In this document: one piece after another, positions 55,346-63,857 of the stretch | Numbering within the stretch: position 1 is the stretch's first letter | How the letters are laid out: the number at the start of each line of letters is the position of its first letter | NCBI GenBank assembly: GCA_022510385.1 | Contig: JAFLTQ010000003.1 | Span: forward strand, 1 to 64,000 | Origin: Muribaculaceae bacterium | Lineage (GTDB): Bacteria > Bacteroidota > Bacteroidia > Bacteroidales > Muribaculaceae | Reading direction: 5' to 3' | Length of the DNA stretch: 64,000 nt | The notes under the pieces: model-generated | Told to the model about the DNA's origin: nothing | Database searches by the model: none | Seen by the model: only the letters and a program-made list of their open reading frames with translations | Translations under genes and position numbers: made by a program

Positions 55346-55528
55346 GTGGGAATTGGAAAAGCAATAGGTTTCGGACTCCTTGCACTCCTCTGGATATGGC
55401 TTTGCAGCTCATTGATCATATCAGGAGGAGGGCCTACATTTAAAAATTTATTCTTGATTATAGCCTCAGGTATTATAATTTTTGTACCATTGTATAAGAA
55501 ATACATCAGAGGTAATCAGAACGAATGA
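55346..55528 (+). CDS. Small membrane protein, unknown function
   Basis: A GTG-started 60-aa ORF has two transmembrane helices (about residues 6-24 and 32-50) around an SGGGPTFKN turn and a basic end (KKYIRGNQNE). It lies 34 nt after the MFS gene and stops one base before the dxs start, a spacing typical of an operon gene. It is an unrecognised family. The non-ATG start and short length keep confidence moderate. Confidence 0.55.
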   Translation: MGIGKAIGFGLLALLWIWLCSSLIISGGGPTFKNLFLIIASGIIIFVPLYKKYIRGNQNE

Positions 55529-55529
55529 T

Positions 55530-57437
55530 ATGGACTCAGAATATCCTTTGTTATCGAAAATAAACAAGCCCGGTGACCTCAAAGCCTTGAAAGAGGAAGA
55601 GCTTCCTGAGCTTTGTAGAGAAATACGAAGCTATCTGATAGAGAATCTGTCGGAGAATCCGGGTCATTTTGCATCCAGCATGGGAGCGGTCGATTTGATA
55701 GTGGCATTACATTATGTTTTCGACACTCCCCACGACAGATTAGTCTGGGATGTTGGCCATCAGGCCTATGCCCATAAGATATTGACAGGACGTAAAGATG
55801 ATTTCAAGAACCATCGCACTTTGGGAGGCATAAGTGGATTCCCGAGTCCGCTTGAAAGTGATTACGACTCTTTTATGGCAGGTCATGCGGGAAATTCAAT
55901 TTCAGCCGGCTTAGGTATGGCTATAGCTGATAAATGCACTCCCGGAAATGAAAACCGTAAGACTGTGGTGGTGATCGGAGATGCCTCTATCAGCGGGGGT
56001 CTCGCCTTCGAGGGACTTAATAATGCTTCCAACCATCCCAACGATCTGCTGATAATACTCAACGATAATGACATGAGCATCGACAACAATGTCGGTGGCC
56101 TGCATGGGTATCTATCAGATCTGACCACTTCTGCCGGCTATAATAAAATCAGGAATAAACTCGCCCTTTATCTAAAGAAAAAGGGTGTTTTGACTGAGCC
56201 GAGAAGACGGGCAATAATCCGGTTCAGTAACTCTGTGAAATCTCTGGTTTCCAAAAAACAGAACATCTTTGAGGGTCTTAATATCCGTTATTTCGGACCA
56301 ATAGATGGCCACGATGTGAGGAAACTCGTGAAAGTCTTGCGCGATATAAAAGAGATGCACGGCCCACGCCTTCTGCATCTTTATACGGTCAAGGGCAAAG
56401 GATATAAACCGGCAGAAGAAGACCCGACAATATGGCATGCCCCCGGAAGATTCGACCCGGACACCGGGGAAAGAATATGCAAGACTGAGGGCGTGAAGAT
56501 CCCTTTATGGCAGGAAGTATTCGGTGAGACCCTTGTAGAGATTGCCCGGAAGAATGAGAGAGTGATGGGGATAACAGCAGCAATGCCAACCGGCACATCC
56601 CTGAATCAGTTGTTTGAAGAGATGCCCGAAAGAGCCTTCGATGTGGGTATATCAGAAGGACATGCTGTCACTTTTGCCGGAGGTCTTGCAGCTGCCGGGA
56701 AACTACCGTTTGTGGCTATCTATTCCTCTTTCTTACAAAGGGCATATGATAATATTATCCATGATGTTGCAATTCAGGGTTTACCCGTCACATTCTGTGT
56801 AGACAGAGCAGGTCTCGTCGGCGAAGATGGAGTGACTCATCACGGTTTCTTCGACCTTGCATATCTTAATTGTGTCCCGGGGCTTACCATTGCATCTCCT
56901 TCTGATGCTGAAATGCTAAGAAATCTGATGCATACTTCATTAAATTTAGGCAAACCATTTGCCATAAGATATCCAAGAGGCAAAAGTAGTAAGTTAGACA
57001 AAACCGGAGCTCCGGAAATCCTCTCTCCCGGCAAAGGAAGGATAGCTCATGAGGGGAAAGACTCAAAAGTGGCAATTCTGACTATCGGACCAATCCTTGC
57101 AAATGCCCTTAAGGCGTCTGAAATCCTTTCCATGGAAGGGATAGAAACCGATATCTATGATATGATTTGGATGAAACCCATAGATGAAGAGCTTCTCAAT
57201 AAGATAGCAGCCAAATATGAGAAGATTGTGACCGTGGAAGATGGAATCTTAGCCGGAGGTTTCGGGAGTGTCGTCAACAAAGTTATAAATACATATGAGC
57301 CACATCCTGAAATTGTCAATTTAGGAATCCCTGATGAATGGATCATGCATGGAGATATTCCTCATTTGCAATCCAAATGTGGATTCGATGCAGAGGGAAT
57401 CGTCAGAGCTGTCAAAGGAGAAGTAAAGAATAATTAA
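55530..57437 (+). CDS. dxs: 1-deoxy-D-xylulose-5-phosphate synthase
   Basis: A thiamine-diphosphate enzyme that condenses pyruvate and glyceraldehyde 3-phosphate in the first step of the MEP isoprenoid pathway. Motifs include VWDVGHQAYAHKIL, the ThDP/Mg motif GDASISGGLAFEGLNNA with later NDNDMSIDNN, and the transketolase-like central domain with the DRAGLVGEDGVTHHG loop. I start it at 55530 (MDSEYPLLSKI), one base after the small membrane protein stop; the open frame extends to 55482 but would overlap that gene. The resulting 635 aa match the family. Its stop codon overlaps the trkA start by one base. Confidence 0.96.
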   Translation: MDSEYPLLSKINKPGDLKALKEEELPELCREIRSYLIENLSENPGHFASSMGAVDLIVALHYVFDTPHDRLVWDVGHQAYAHKILTGRKDDFKNHRTLGGISGFPSPLESDYDSFMAGHAGNSISAGLGMAIADKCTPGNENRKTVVVIGDASISGGLAFEGLNNASNHPNDLLIILNDNDMSIDNNVGGLHGYLSDLTTSAGYNKIRNKLALYLKKKGVLTEPRRRAIIRFSNSVKSLVSKKQNIFEGLNIRYFGPIDGHDVRKLVKVLRDIKEMHGPRLLHLYTVKGKGYKPAEEDPTIWHAPGRFDPDTGERICKTEGVKIPLWQEVFGETLVEIARKNERVMGITAAMPTGTSLNQLFEEMPERAFDVGISEGHAVTFAGGLAAAGKLPFVAIYSSFLQRAYDNIIHDVAIQGLPVTFCVDRAGLVGEDGVTHHGFFDLAYLNCVPGLTIASPSDAEMLRNLMHTSLNLGKPFAIRYPRGKSSKLDKTGAPEILSPGKGRIAHEGKDSKVAILTIGPILANALKASEILSMEGIETDIYDMIWMKPIDEELLNKIAAKYEKIVTVEDGILAGGFGSVVNKVINTYEPHPEIVNLGIPDEWIMHGDIPHLQSKCGFDAEGIVRAVKGEVKNN

Positions 57438-58771
57438 TGAAAATTGTAATAGCCGGAGCCGGCGAAGTAGGCACCCATCTTGCAAAATTGCTCTCAAACG
57501 AAGAGCAGGATATCATCTTGCTCGATAGCGATCAAAGCCGACTTGATGTCATCAATGATAATTATAACCTGATGACATGGAACGGAAGCACATCCTCCTT
57601 TGAAACTTTAAGGGATGTGGGAGTTGCAGGTTCGGATCTCTATATCGCGGTGACGCCTTACGAAACACGCAATATCACCTCTTGTGCAATAGCGAAACGA
57701 CTTGGTGCAAAAAAAACTATCGCCCGCATCGACAATCATGAATTCCTAAGGCCCAAAAACGGTCAGATCCTAAAAGATATCGGAGTCGATAATCTTATTT
57801 ATCCGGAAGATTTGGCAGCTGATGAAATAGCTCTCTCATTAGCTCATAATTGGGCCAGTTATTGGGGAGAACTTCACGACGGTCGTCTTCTGTTGATTGG
57901 AGTCAGGCTTCATAATGATAATGTATTGATTAATCATAAGCTTCGCGACCTTCCCGTGAAGACCCACGATTTCCACGTTGCAGCCATAAAGCGTAACAAC
58001 TCCACCATCATTCCCGGCGGTAATGACGAAATATTGTATGACGACACTGTCTATTTCATCACTACTCCCCCATATGTGCAGGAAGTGATGGAACTCTGCG
58101 GGAAGAAGAAAAGAGTCATACGCAAAGCTTTGATTATAGGTGGGTCAAGAATCACGATGCGTTTTGCAACGCGTTTTCATGATAAATATCATATCAAAAT
58201 AATCGACAACGACCGCGAACATTGTGAGGAGATGGCAACGCTTCTTCCCGATTGTGAGATCGTGCTGGGCGACGGAAGAGATGTGGAAGTGCTTAAGGAG
58301 AATGATGTGGATCAATATGATGCCTTCCTCTCTTTGACAGACTCTTCGGAAACAAACATTCTGACATGTATGTCGGCCAAAGAATTCGGGGTGCCCAAAA
58401 CTGTTGCAGATGTTGAAAATCTTCAATTTGTAAGTCAGGCAGAAAACTTGAATATCGGGACAATAATCAATAAGAAAATACTTGCATCGAGTCATATTTT
58501 CCAGATATTGCTAAATGCCGACAACACTACGGCAAAATGTCTGGCTTTGGCGGATGCCGAGGTAGCCGAAATGAGAGTCAGGAAAGGAGCAAAGATCACA
58601 AAGAATGTTGTGAAGGATTTGAAATTGCCACCCGGGATGACATTAGCGGCTGTCATAAAGAATAATGAAGTGATGCTTGTTGGGGGTAATACCAAGATTG
58701 ATGAAGGAGATTTTGTAGTAGTGTTCTGTCTGAACGGCACAATCTCCAAAATCGAGAAATGGTTCTATTAA
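57437..58771 (+). CDS. trkA: Trk potassium uptake system, peripheral NAD-binding subunit
   Basis: The 444-aa cytoplasmic gating subunit binds nucleotides and controls the TrkH channel. It contains two RCK units, each with a Rossmann (TrkA-N) and a TrkA-C part: the first begins MKIVIAGAGEVGTHLAKLL with the dinucleotide motif and the acidic LLDSD end of beta2; the second starts near residue 232 with ALIIGGSRITMRFATRF. TrkA-C segments lie around residues 145-215 and 365-440. The gene overlaps dxs by one base and abuts trkH directly, so dxs, trkA and trkH form one unit. Confidence 0.95.
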   Translation: MKIVIAGAGEVGTHLAKLLSNEEQDIILLDSDQSRLDVINDNYNLMTWNGSTSSFETLRDVGVAGSDLYIAVTPYETRNITSCAIAKRLGAKKTIARIDNHEFLRPKNGQILKDIGVDNLIYPEDLAADEIALSLAHNWASYWGELHDGRLLLIGVRLHNDNVLINHKLRDLPVKTHDFHVAAIKRNNSTIIPGGNDEILYDDTVYFITTPPYVQEVMELCGKKKRVIRKALIIGGSRITMRFATRFHDKYHIKIIDNDREHCEEMATLLPDCEIVLGDGRDVEVLKENDVDQYDAFLSLTDSSETNILTCMSAKEFGVPKTVADVENLQFVSQAENLNIGTIINKKILASSHIFQILLNADNTTAKCLALADAEVAEMRVRKGAKITKNVVKDLKLPPGMTLAAVIKNNEVMLVGGNTKIDEGDFVVVFCLNGTISKIEKWFY

Positions 58772-60247
58772 ATGATAGCGGCAAAAAAACGAGGCTACAT
58801 AAATTTCCGCATGTTATTGCGAGTGATAGGATGGCTCCTCTCCATCGAAGCCTTCTTTATGCTTGCACCATGTATTGTGGGCTTTTTCTACGATGAACAT
58901 AGCGGCATCAAATTCCTTATATGCATAGGAATTACATTAGGGAGCGGCTTGTTGATGGTGTCTCTGAAACCAAAGAGCCGCGAAATGGGGAAAAGGGAGG
59001 CCATAATGTTGACGGGATTGACTTGGGTGGTGCTCTCTGCATTCGGGATGTTGCCATTTCTCTTTTGTGGCACCCATCTTGCCATAACCGATGCATTCTT
59101 CGAGACAATGAGCGGTTTCACCACCACCGGCGCTTCCGTTCTTGATTCCTTGCAAAATGTGCCTCATTCAATATTGTTGTGGAGATGTGTGGTGCAATGG
59201 ATAGGTGGTTTGGGAATAATCCTTTTTACTTTGGCGGTGCTCCCTATGTTGAATTATCAGGGTGGCATGCAGTTGTTTAATGCTGAGGTGACCGGCATCA
59301 CCCACGACAAGTTGCGTCCTCGGGTAAGTTTCACTGCACAAAGTTTATGGGGAGTATACCTGGTTTTGACTTTGATTTGCATAGGTCTTTTGGCTTTTTC
59401 TGAGCTTTCTTTCTTTGATGCCGTATGCTATGGCCTTTCAACGATGAGCACCGGAGGATTTGCCACACATGATCATTCCATCTCAGATCTGGGAGATTTG
59501 TATATAAAAGTTGTCTTGATTATTTTCATGTTTATGGGAGGAGTGAATTTCTCACTTCTTTACAAACTCGTGACAGGTAAATTCAAAGAATTCTTCCGCA
59601 ATGAGGTGATAAGATGGTATATCTTTTTCATCCTGGTGTTTGCCGTTATATTGGCCTTGAATGTTCTGGTTACAGGATTAATGAATGACATCAGGGATGT
59701 GACAATCGACCCGTTGTTCCAGACAGTATCACTGCTTTCCTCTACAGGCCTCGTAGAACCTGACTTCTATGACTGGGGAGCTTTGCCGGTGGTGTTATTG
59801 GTCATCATGATGATAATGGGAGCCTGTGCAGGAAGCACCTCCGGTGGAGCAAAGATTGACAGATTTATCGTTCTTTTCAAATTTGTGAGGAATGAATTTT
59901 TTAAACTTATGCATCCCAATGCCATAACCACAGTGACACTCAATGGTAAAGGGACACCCTCACCTGTCTTAATGAAGACTTTAGCTTTCCTATTTTTATA
60001 TATTGCCGTCATTATAGCAGGAGGTATTATTCTTGTCATAATCGGGATTCCCCTCAAAGATAGTTTCTTCATAACCCTTTCTGCCGTTTCCAATACAGGA
60101 TTAGGAACAGACATAACAGGAATCAACGGGAATTTTGCACTTCTTCCCGACATAGCAAAATGGTTTATTTCCTTCTTGATGCTTGTTGGCCGTCTTGAAC
60201 TCTTTACTATCCTTATTCTATTCTTCCCTTCCTTCTGGCGTAAATAA
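58772..60247 (+). CDS. trkH: Trk potassium uptake system, membrane channel subunit
   Basis: The 491-aa inner-membrane K+ channel/transporter works with TrkA. It has four membrane-pore-membrane repeats whose selectivity-filter segments are recognisable: SGFTTTGASVL, STMSTGGFATH, SSTGLVEPDF and SNTGLGTDITG. The GSTSGGAKIDRF intramembrane loop region is also present. Length is typical. It starts at the base following the trkA stop codon, ensuring stoichiometric expression. Confidence 0.95.
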   Translation: MIAAKKRGYINFRMLLRVIGWLLSIEAFFMLAPCIVGFFYDEHSGIKFLICIGITLGSGLLMVSLKPKSREMGKREAIMLTGLTWVVLSAFGMLPFLFCGTHLAITDAFFETMSGFTTTGASVLDSLQNVPHSILLWRCVVQWIGGLGIILFTLAVLPMLNYQGGMQLFNAEVTGITHDKLRPRVSFTAQSLWGVYLVLTLICIGLLAFSELSFFDAVCYGLSTMSTGGFATHDHSISDLGDLYIKVVLIIFMFMGGVNFSLLYKLVTGKFKEFFRNEVIRWYIFFILVFAVILALNVLVTGLMNDIRDVTIDPLFQTVSLLSSTGLVEPDFYDWGALPVVLLVIMMIMGACAGSTSGGAKIDRFIVLFKFVRNEFFKLMHPNAITTVTLNGKGTPSPVLMKTLAFLFLYIAVIIAGGIILVIIGIPLKDSFFITLSAVSNTGLGTDITGINGNFALLPDIAKWFISFLMLVGRLELFTILILFFPSFWRK

Positions 60248-60337
60248 TCAGAAGAGATTTAGAGCTTAAGACACTTAATTAAATTTCCGCTCCCATTTAC
60301 CTTAAGGGAATTGCAATATGAAAATCAGAGAAGATTT

Positions 60338-61027
60338 TCAGATAAGAGATAAACGATTAAATGAATTTGAGAGAAGATCGAAAATTATCAGACGACCTGA
60401 AAGGATCTCCCCTACCTGACTGAAATACTTAATTGTTTCCGAGGCCTGTATTGAGGCTGCCACAGCGGCAGCAGGACCTATAACACCACTCAATGAGCAA
60501 GGAAGCACATCAGGGTTGGAAACATTACCAAAAAATTCTTCAAAACGGGGATCAGATGGCAACATAGTCAAAACCTGACCCGAGAAATCTCTTACCCCTG
60601 CAATACAGCAAGGTTTCCCCATTTCTTTAGTAACTATCCCCGTCATCCGTTTTGAGTCAGGATTATCTGATGCATCTATGATAAAATCATATTCCGGGAT
60701 TATTTTTCGAGCCTTATCAGGGGTTATAAACTCGTCATGCACTCTGACTTCAACCAAAGGGTTAAGGAGTTTCATCCTTTCTGCCAAGACCTCAACTTTT
60801 TTTCTACCGGCTTCTGCTGTAGTAAAAAAGAATTGTCTTTGCAGATTTGAGATATCAATCGTGTCATAATCGGCAATTCCGATAGTTGCAATACCGGCGC
60901 CTGCGAGTTGCATGGCTGCCATAGAGCCAAGAGCTCCGCAACCTATTATAAAGACCTTAGCCTTAGATAGTTTATCCTGGCCATCTTTCCCGAATCCGGG
61001 AATTGCTATCTGGCGTGCGTATCTCAT
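60338..61027 (-). CDS. ThiF/MoeB/HesA-family adenylyltransferase (E1-like)
   Basis: The 229-aa protein adenylates the C-terminus of a ubiquitin-like sulfur carrier or a related substrate. The nucleotide motif VFIIGCGALGSMAAMQL, the ISNLQRQF segment with its ATP-contact Arg, and IIDASDNPDSKR are present. The paired CxxC zinc motifs of MoeB and ThiF are absent; single Cys residues occur in PCCIAG and LPCSLSG. No thiS, moaD or other pathway gene is nearby, so the substrate (ThiS-like, MoaD-like or tRNA modification) is undetermined. A heptanucleotide tandem repeat lies 54-95 nt upstream of its start. Confidence 0.85.
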   Translation of the reverse strand: MRYARQIAIPGFGKDGQDKLSKAKVFIIGCGALGSMAAMQLAGAGIATIGIADYDTIDISNLQRQFFFTTAEAGRKKVEVLAERMKLLNPLVEVRVHDEFITPDKARKIIPEYDFIIDASDNPDSKRMTGIVTKEMGKPCCIAGVRDFSGQVLTMLPSDPRFEEFFGNVSNPDVLPCSLSGVIGPAAAVAASIQASETIKYFSQVGEILSGRLIIFDLLSNSFNRLSLI

Positions 61028-61080
61028 AATCCGGTTATAACCTCCTTACAAAAATTTCCCACAAATTTCTCCTCCCCTAA

Positions 61081-61124
61081 CTTACAACTTACAACTTACA
61101 ACTTACAACTTACAACTTACAACT
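61081..61124. repeat. Heptanucleotide tandem repeat, CTTACAA x 6.3
   Basis: Six perfect copies of CTTACAA run from 61081 to 61122 plus two further bases. The array is in the 99-nt gap between the mscS-like stop and the thiF-like start, about 54 nt upstream of the latter, so copy-number change could alter spacing of its expression signals. A looser TTACTTATTACTTA stretch follows. Confidence 0.9.
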
Positions 61125-61126
61125 CA

Positions 61127-62287
61127 TTACTTATTACTTATCACTCCCGGCTTTCCCATAGTTAATTCCGGGGGGACATCTGCCAAATGAACATCCATCT
61201 GTGGGAACGGGAATCCAAATCCTCGTTTTGGCAACTCATCATAAAATTTCTCAAGCATATCGAAATATAGATTCCAATAATCTTCATTATGAGTCCACGC
61301 TCTGACTGCAAAAATCACACTGCTGTCGGCCAATTCTGAAATCGCTACAAATGGAGGTTTCTTTACATTCAAATTGGTAGTGGATGGCAAAGTTGTTTTC
61401 TTTTCAATCTTTTTCTTGATTGCCTCCTGTCTTCTCTTTTTCCTATGAATCAGGCGTTGCCAAAGAGATAGATTTTCCTCCTCACAATCCGGATCATCCG
61501 GTGGACAATCATTTTCCGGTTGCTGTTTAGTCAACTCTTCTTTTAATGCTTTTCTCTTATCCCAGTCTTCCTGAAGAGTGCCGGTCACCACTCGAGGGTC
61601 CTCTAAAAGTAGCTCCATAAAAACATCCTTGGCCCCCTTGTAATTACAGCCATAACATAACCCGATTTTCCAATCAACGCGTCTATACAGTTCCGAAGAA
61701 TAATTATTAATAGAACCTGTGGAAAGTCCTCCGTTAGGGATAATAATATATTTATTATCCATCGTGTTTATAACGGTATGGAAAATCTGTATCTCCTTAA
61801 CATAGCCGGCAAATCCTTGGGCCTCTATATAATCACCCACCTTATATGGCTTTAAGAGAAGAATCAAGACACCCCCCGCAAAATTCTGGAGAGTTCCGCT
61901 CAACGCCATACCTATGGCCACACCTGCCGAAGCGAAAATAGCAAGGAATGAACTTGTTTCAATTCCCAAGATGCCGACAATGGTTACTATCAGAATAAAA
62001 TAGAGCACTATCCTCACCAATGACAATACAAATGTCATTAATGAAGCATCCACATCATTGGCAATAAGTATCTTGCGGACTACCTCGAAAATCTTTCTGA
62101 TAATGAACTTCCCGAGATAAAAAACAAATGCGGCGACGAGCAATTTAAAAGCAAATTGCACAACGCCGTTAGCAATAGTCGTTATAGCATCGTCAAAGCT
62201 TAATCCTTTGATGGCATCCCAGCCCGAGTGGGCGCTATCGGTTTTATCCGGGAGCTCAACAATGGGAAGGTCTTGTGTCTGTAACAT
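61127..62287 (-). CDS. MscS-family mechanosensitive channel with an inserted charged segment
   Basis: The 386-aa inner-membrane channel opens under membrane tension to relieve osmotic shock. Transmembrane helices lie at about residues 45-62, 85-108 and 112-140; the pore-lining TM3 has the Gly/Ala-rich FASAGVAIGMALSGTLQNFAGG typical of MscS. The beta domain (YKVGDYIEAQGFAGYVKEIQIFHT...IIPNG) follows. An insertion of about 70 residues (236-309) in the cytoplasmic C-terminal domain contains a Cys/acidic loop (ENDCPPDDPDCEEEN) and a highly basic helix (HRKKRRQEAIKKKIEKK), which standard MscS lacks. It lies between the clostripain-like gene and the thiF-like gene, all minus strand. Confidence 0.9.
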   Translation of the reverse strand: MLQTQDLPIVELPDKTDSAHSGWDAIKGLSFDDAITTIANGVVQFAFKLLVAAFVFYLGKFIIRKIFEVVRKILIANDVDASLMTFVLSLVRIVLYFILIVTIVGILGIETSSFLAIFASAGVAIGMALSGTLQNFAGGVLILLLKPYKVGDYIEAQGFAGYVKEIQIFHTVINTMDNKYIIIPNGGLSTGSINNYSSELYRRVDWKIGLCYGCNYKGAKDVFMELLLEDPRVVTGTLQEDWDKRKALKEELTKQQPENDCPPDDPDCEEENLSLWQRLIHRKKRRQEAIKKKIEKKTTLPSTTNLNVKKPPFVAISELADSSVIFAVRAWTHNEDYWNLYFDMLEKFYDELPKRGFGFPFPQMDVHLADVPPELTMGKPGVISNK

Positions 62288-62337
62288 ATAACTTATTTTT
62301 ATATTCAGCCATTGCGAGGCTTACCTTCCTACCCAAT

Positions 62338-63564
62338 TTATCTAAAGACAGACTGATACCATGCAAGTGATTGATAGTAGGTCTCTGTCGCGCTATAATC
62401 GCTGAAATTATATAAATGGGTTGAAATTCCTGAAAATCTTTCCGGATCAAGATTCAACCTTATGTCATAATAGTTTCCTGTTGTTGTGTTTTTATATAAG
62501 ATGCATTGATCCAAAACCCCGTTCAATTCCTCTTTAGAAATTGAGCCGCCGTTTTGTGCAGCCATATTCAACGTGTATTCCCCAAAGTCGTAGAAGGGGC
62601 CGGTAGAAAACCTCGAATACTTCTTGAGTAAATCGGCATTGACAAATGTACCCTCTCTATAGAGAGCCCTACAAAAATCTGCCAGCACCTCTATCTTATT
62701 CATATCTATGACCGCTATTGTGGCAAAAGTTCCGTCATAATATTGAAAGAAGGTATCTGCAGCCGCCACAAGGTCTTTATTTTTTCCTACTATCTGAGGA
62801 AGAACAAGATGATAAGGCAATCCACTGTCGAGCACTTCGGTGGGATATCCAACATAGAAATCGCATTTACCTCTCATCTCATAAATTGACTCGATATTAC
62901 TCATGTAACAAGAGTCAAACCAAATAAAATTAAAGAGAGCATCAGGAATAGCCTTAGCCAAGACATCGATATTTATTTGTTCATCAACAGTGTTCGGATA
63001 TGTCAGGTCCTGACCGAACGAATATTCCTGAGGAAGAGATACCAAACTCTTTGTCACTGTCGAAGTATATGGTTGTGAGGCAGTGCTATGCGACCATAAG
63101 ATTAATCCATAAGAATCTGACGGATAAGCGGAAACAACATAATTTATCACCTCTGAAATCCTCGCCGGATTGAGAGAGGCCAAACCATCTGAAAATCTCC
63201 TGACAATTTTCCAATCGTAAGGATTCTCCGAGTTTGCAGATTTAACAAGCTTAATCAACGACACGTCTGCTTTTCCTGTGCGTTTATTATTTTCATCATA
63301 TTCATAAACGGTCTGGAAAATTAAGACATTATTCTTTGACAGATCTATGTTTTCAGCAGCTTGAAGCATCTCCAGCTTATCGCTGACAAGATTACCGGAA
63401 AGGCTATTAGTAGCTACAGCATATATCAGAATTGTGGACTCATAAGATTCAACAGGATCTATAAATGGCGAGTCGTTTGGTTCATCCTGCTTACATGAAT
63501 ACATGGCAGTTGATATCAATATAACTGCCACGCTGCTTAATATTATCTTTATAATCTTTTTCAT
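62338..63564 (-). CDS. Clostripain-family (C11) cysteine peptidase lipoprotein
   Basis: The 408-aa protein has a lipoprotein signal peptide (ISTAMYSC) followed by KQDEP, which resembles the Bacteroidota surface-lipoprotein export signal, so it is likely cell-surface exposed. The catalytic pair of the C11 fold can be assigned: His in GLILWSHST and Cys in FIWFDSCYMSNIE. Family members cleave after Arg or Lys and may self-process. No propeptide boundary is obvious. It is the first gene of a minus-strand set with the MscS-like and ThiF-like genes; a -7 box lies 15 nt upstream at 63579-63586, implying a very short leader. Confidence 0.88.
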   Translation of the reverse strand: MKKIIKIILSSVAVILISTAMYSCKQDEPNDSPFIDPVESYESTILIYAVATNSLSGNLVSDKLEMLQAAENIDLSKNNVLIFQTVYEYDENNKRTGKADVSLIKLVKSANSENPYDWKIVRRFSDGLASLNPARISEVINYVVSAYPSDSYGLILWSHSTASQPYTSTVTKSLVSLPQEYSFGQDLTYPNTVDEQINIDVLAKAIPDALFNFIWFDSCYMSNIESIYEMRGKCDFYVGYPTEVLDSGLPYHLVLPQIVGKNKDLVAAADTFFQYYDGTFATIAVIDMNKIEVLADFCRALYREGTFVNADLLKKYSRFSTGPFYDFGEYTLNMAAQNGGSISKEELNGVLDQCILYKNTTTGNYYDIRLNLDPERFSGISTHLYNFSDYSATETYYQSLAWYQSVFR

Positions 63565-63578
63565 TTCCTATTCGGATC

Positions 63579-63586
63579 CAAAATTA
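63579..63586 (-). promoter_or_regulatory. Probable -7 box for the C11 peptidase gene
   Basis: It reads TAATTTTG on the minus strand. In the rest of the 63565-63857 divergent gap I see only A/T-rich sequence and no firm forward promoter; TATCTTTA at 63663-63670 is a weak candidate for the rightward gene. Confidence 0.45.
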
Positions 63587-63857
63587 ACAATTTATTCTCA
63601 GACCCTACTAAGATATAATGTAAAAAAGCATAAAATAATAGGGTAGATCGGATTAGGTTTTCTATCTTTAAACGTAAACTTCTACTCTATATTATATGTG
63701 TTATTATTTCTTAAGAAAGGTAAGAATCATAGCAACAAATGACTAATTTCCACGTTATATGAAGAGTCGACTTGTGGGATTTTTTAACATTAAGAAAATT
63801 TCTCACATTCTCTTCTATCCCCGAATAGAGTTGATCTAACGTAGAGTGATGCATTAT

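Noticed and set aside
55482..55529. Upstream extension of the dxs frame
   Set aside because: The added 16 residues overlap the small membrane protein gene and do not look like Dxs; the ATG at 55530 is directly after that gene's stop.
60319..60340. 8-bp inverted repeat (TGAAAATC/GATTTTCA) after trkH as a terminator
   Set aside because: It is A/T-rich, has no T-tract after it, and overlaps the stop codon of the converging ThiF-like gene, so termination is not supported.
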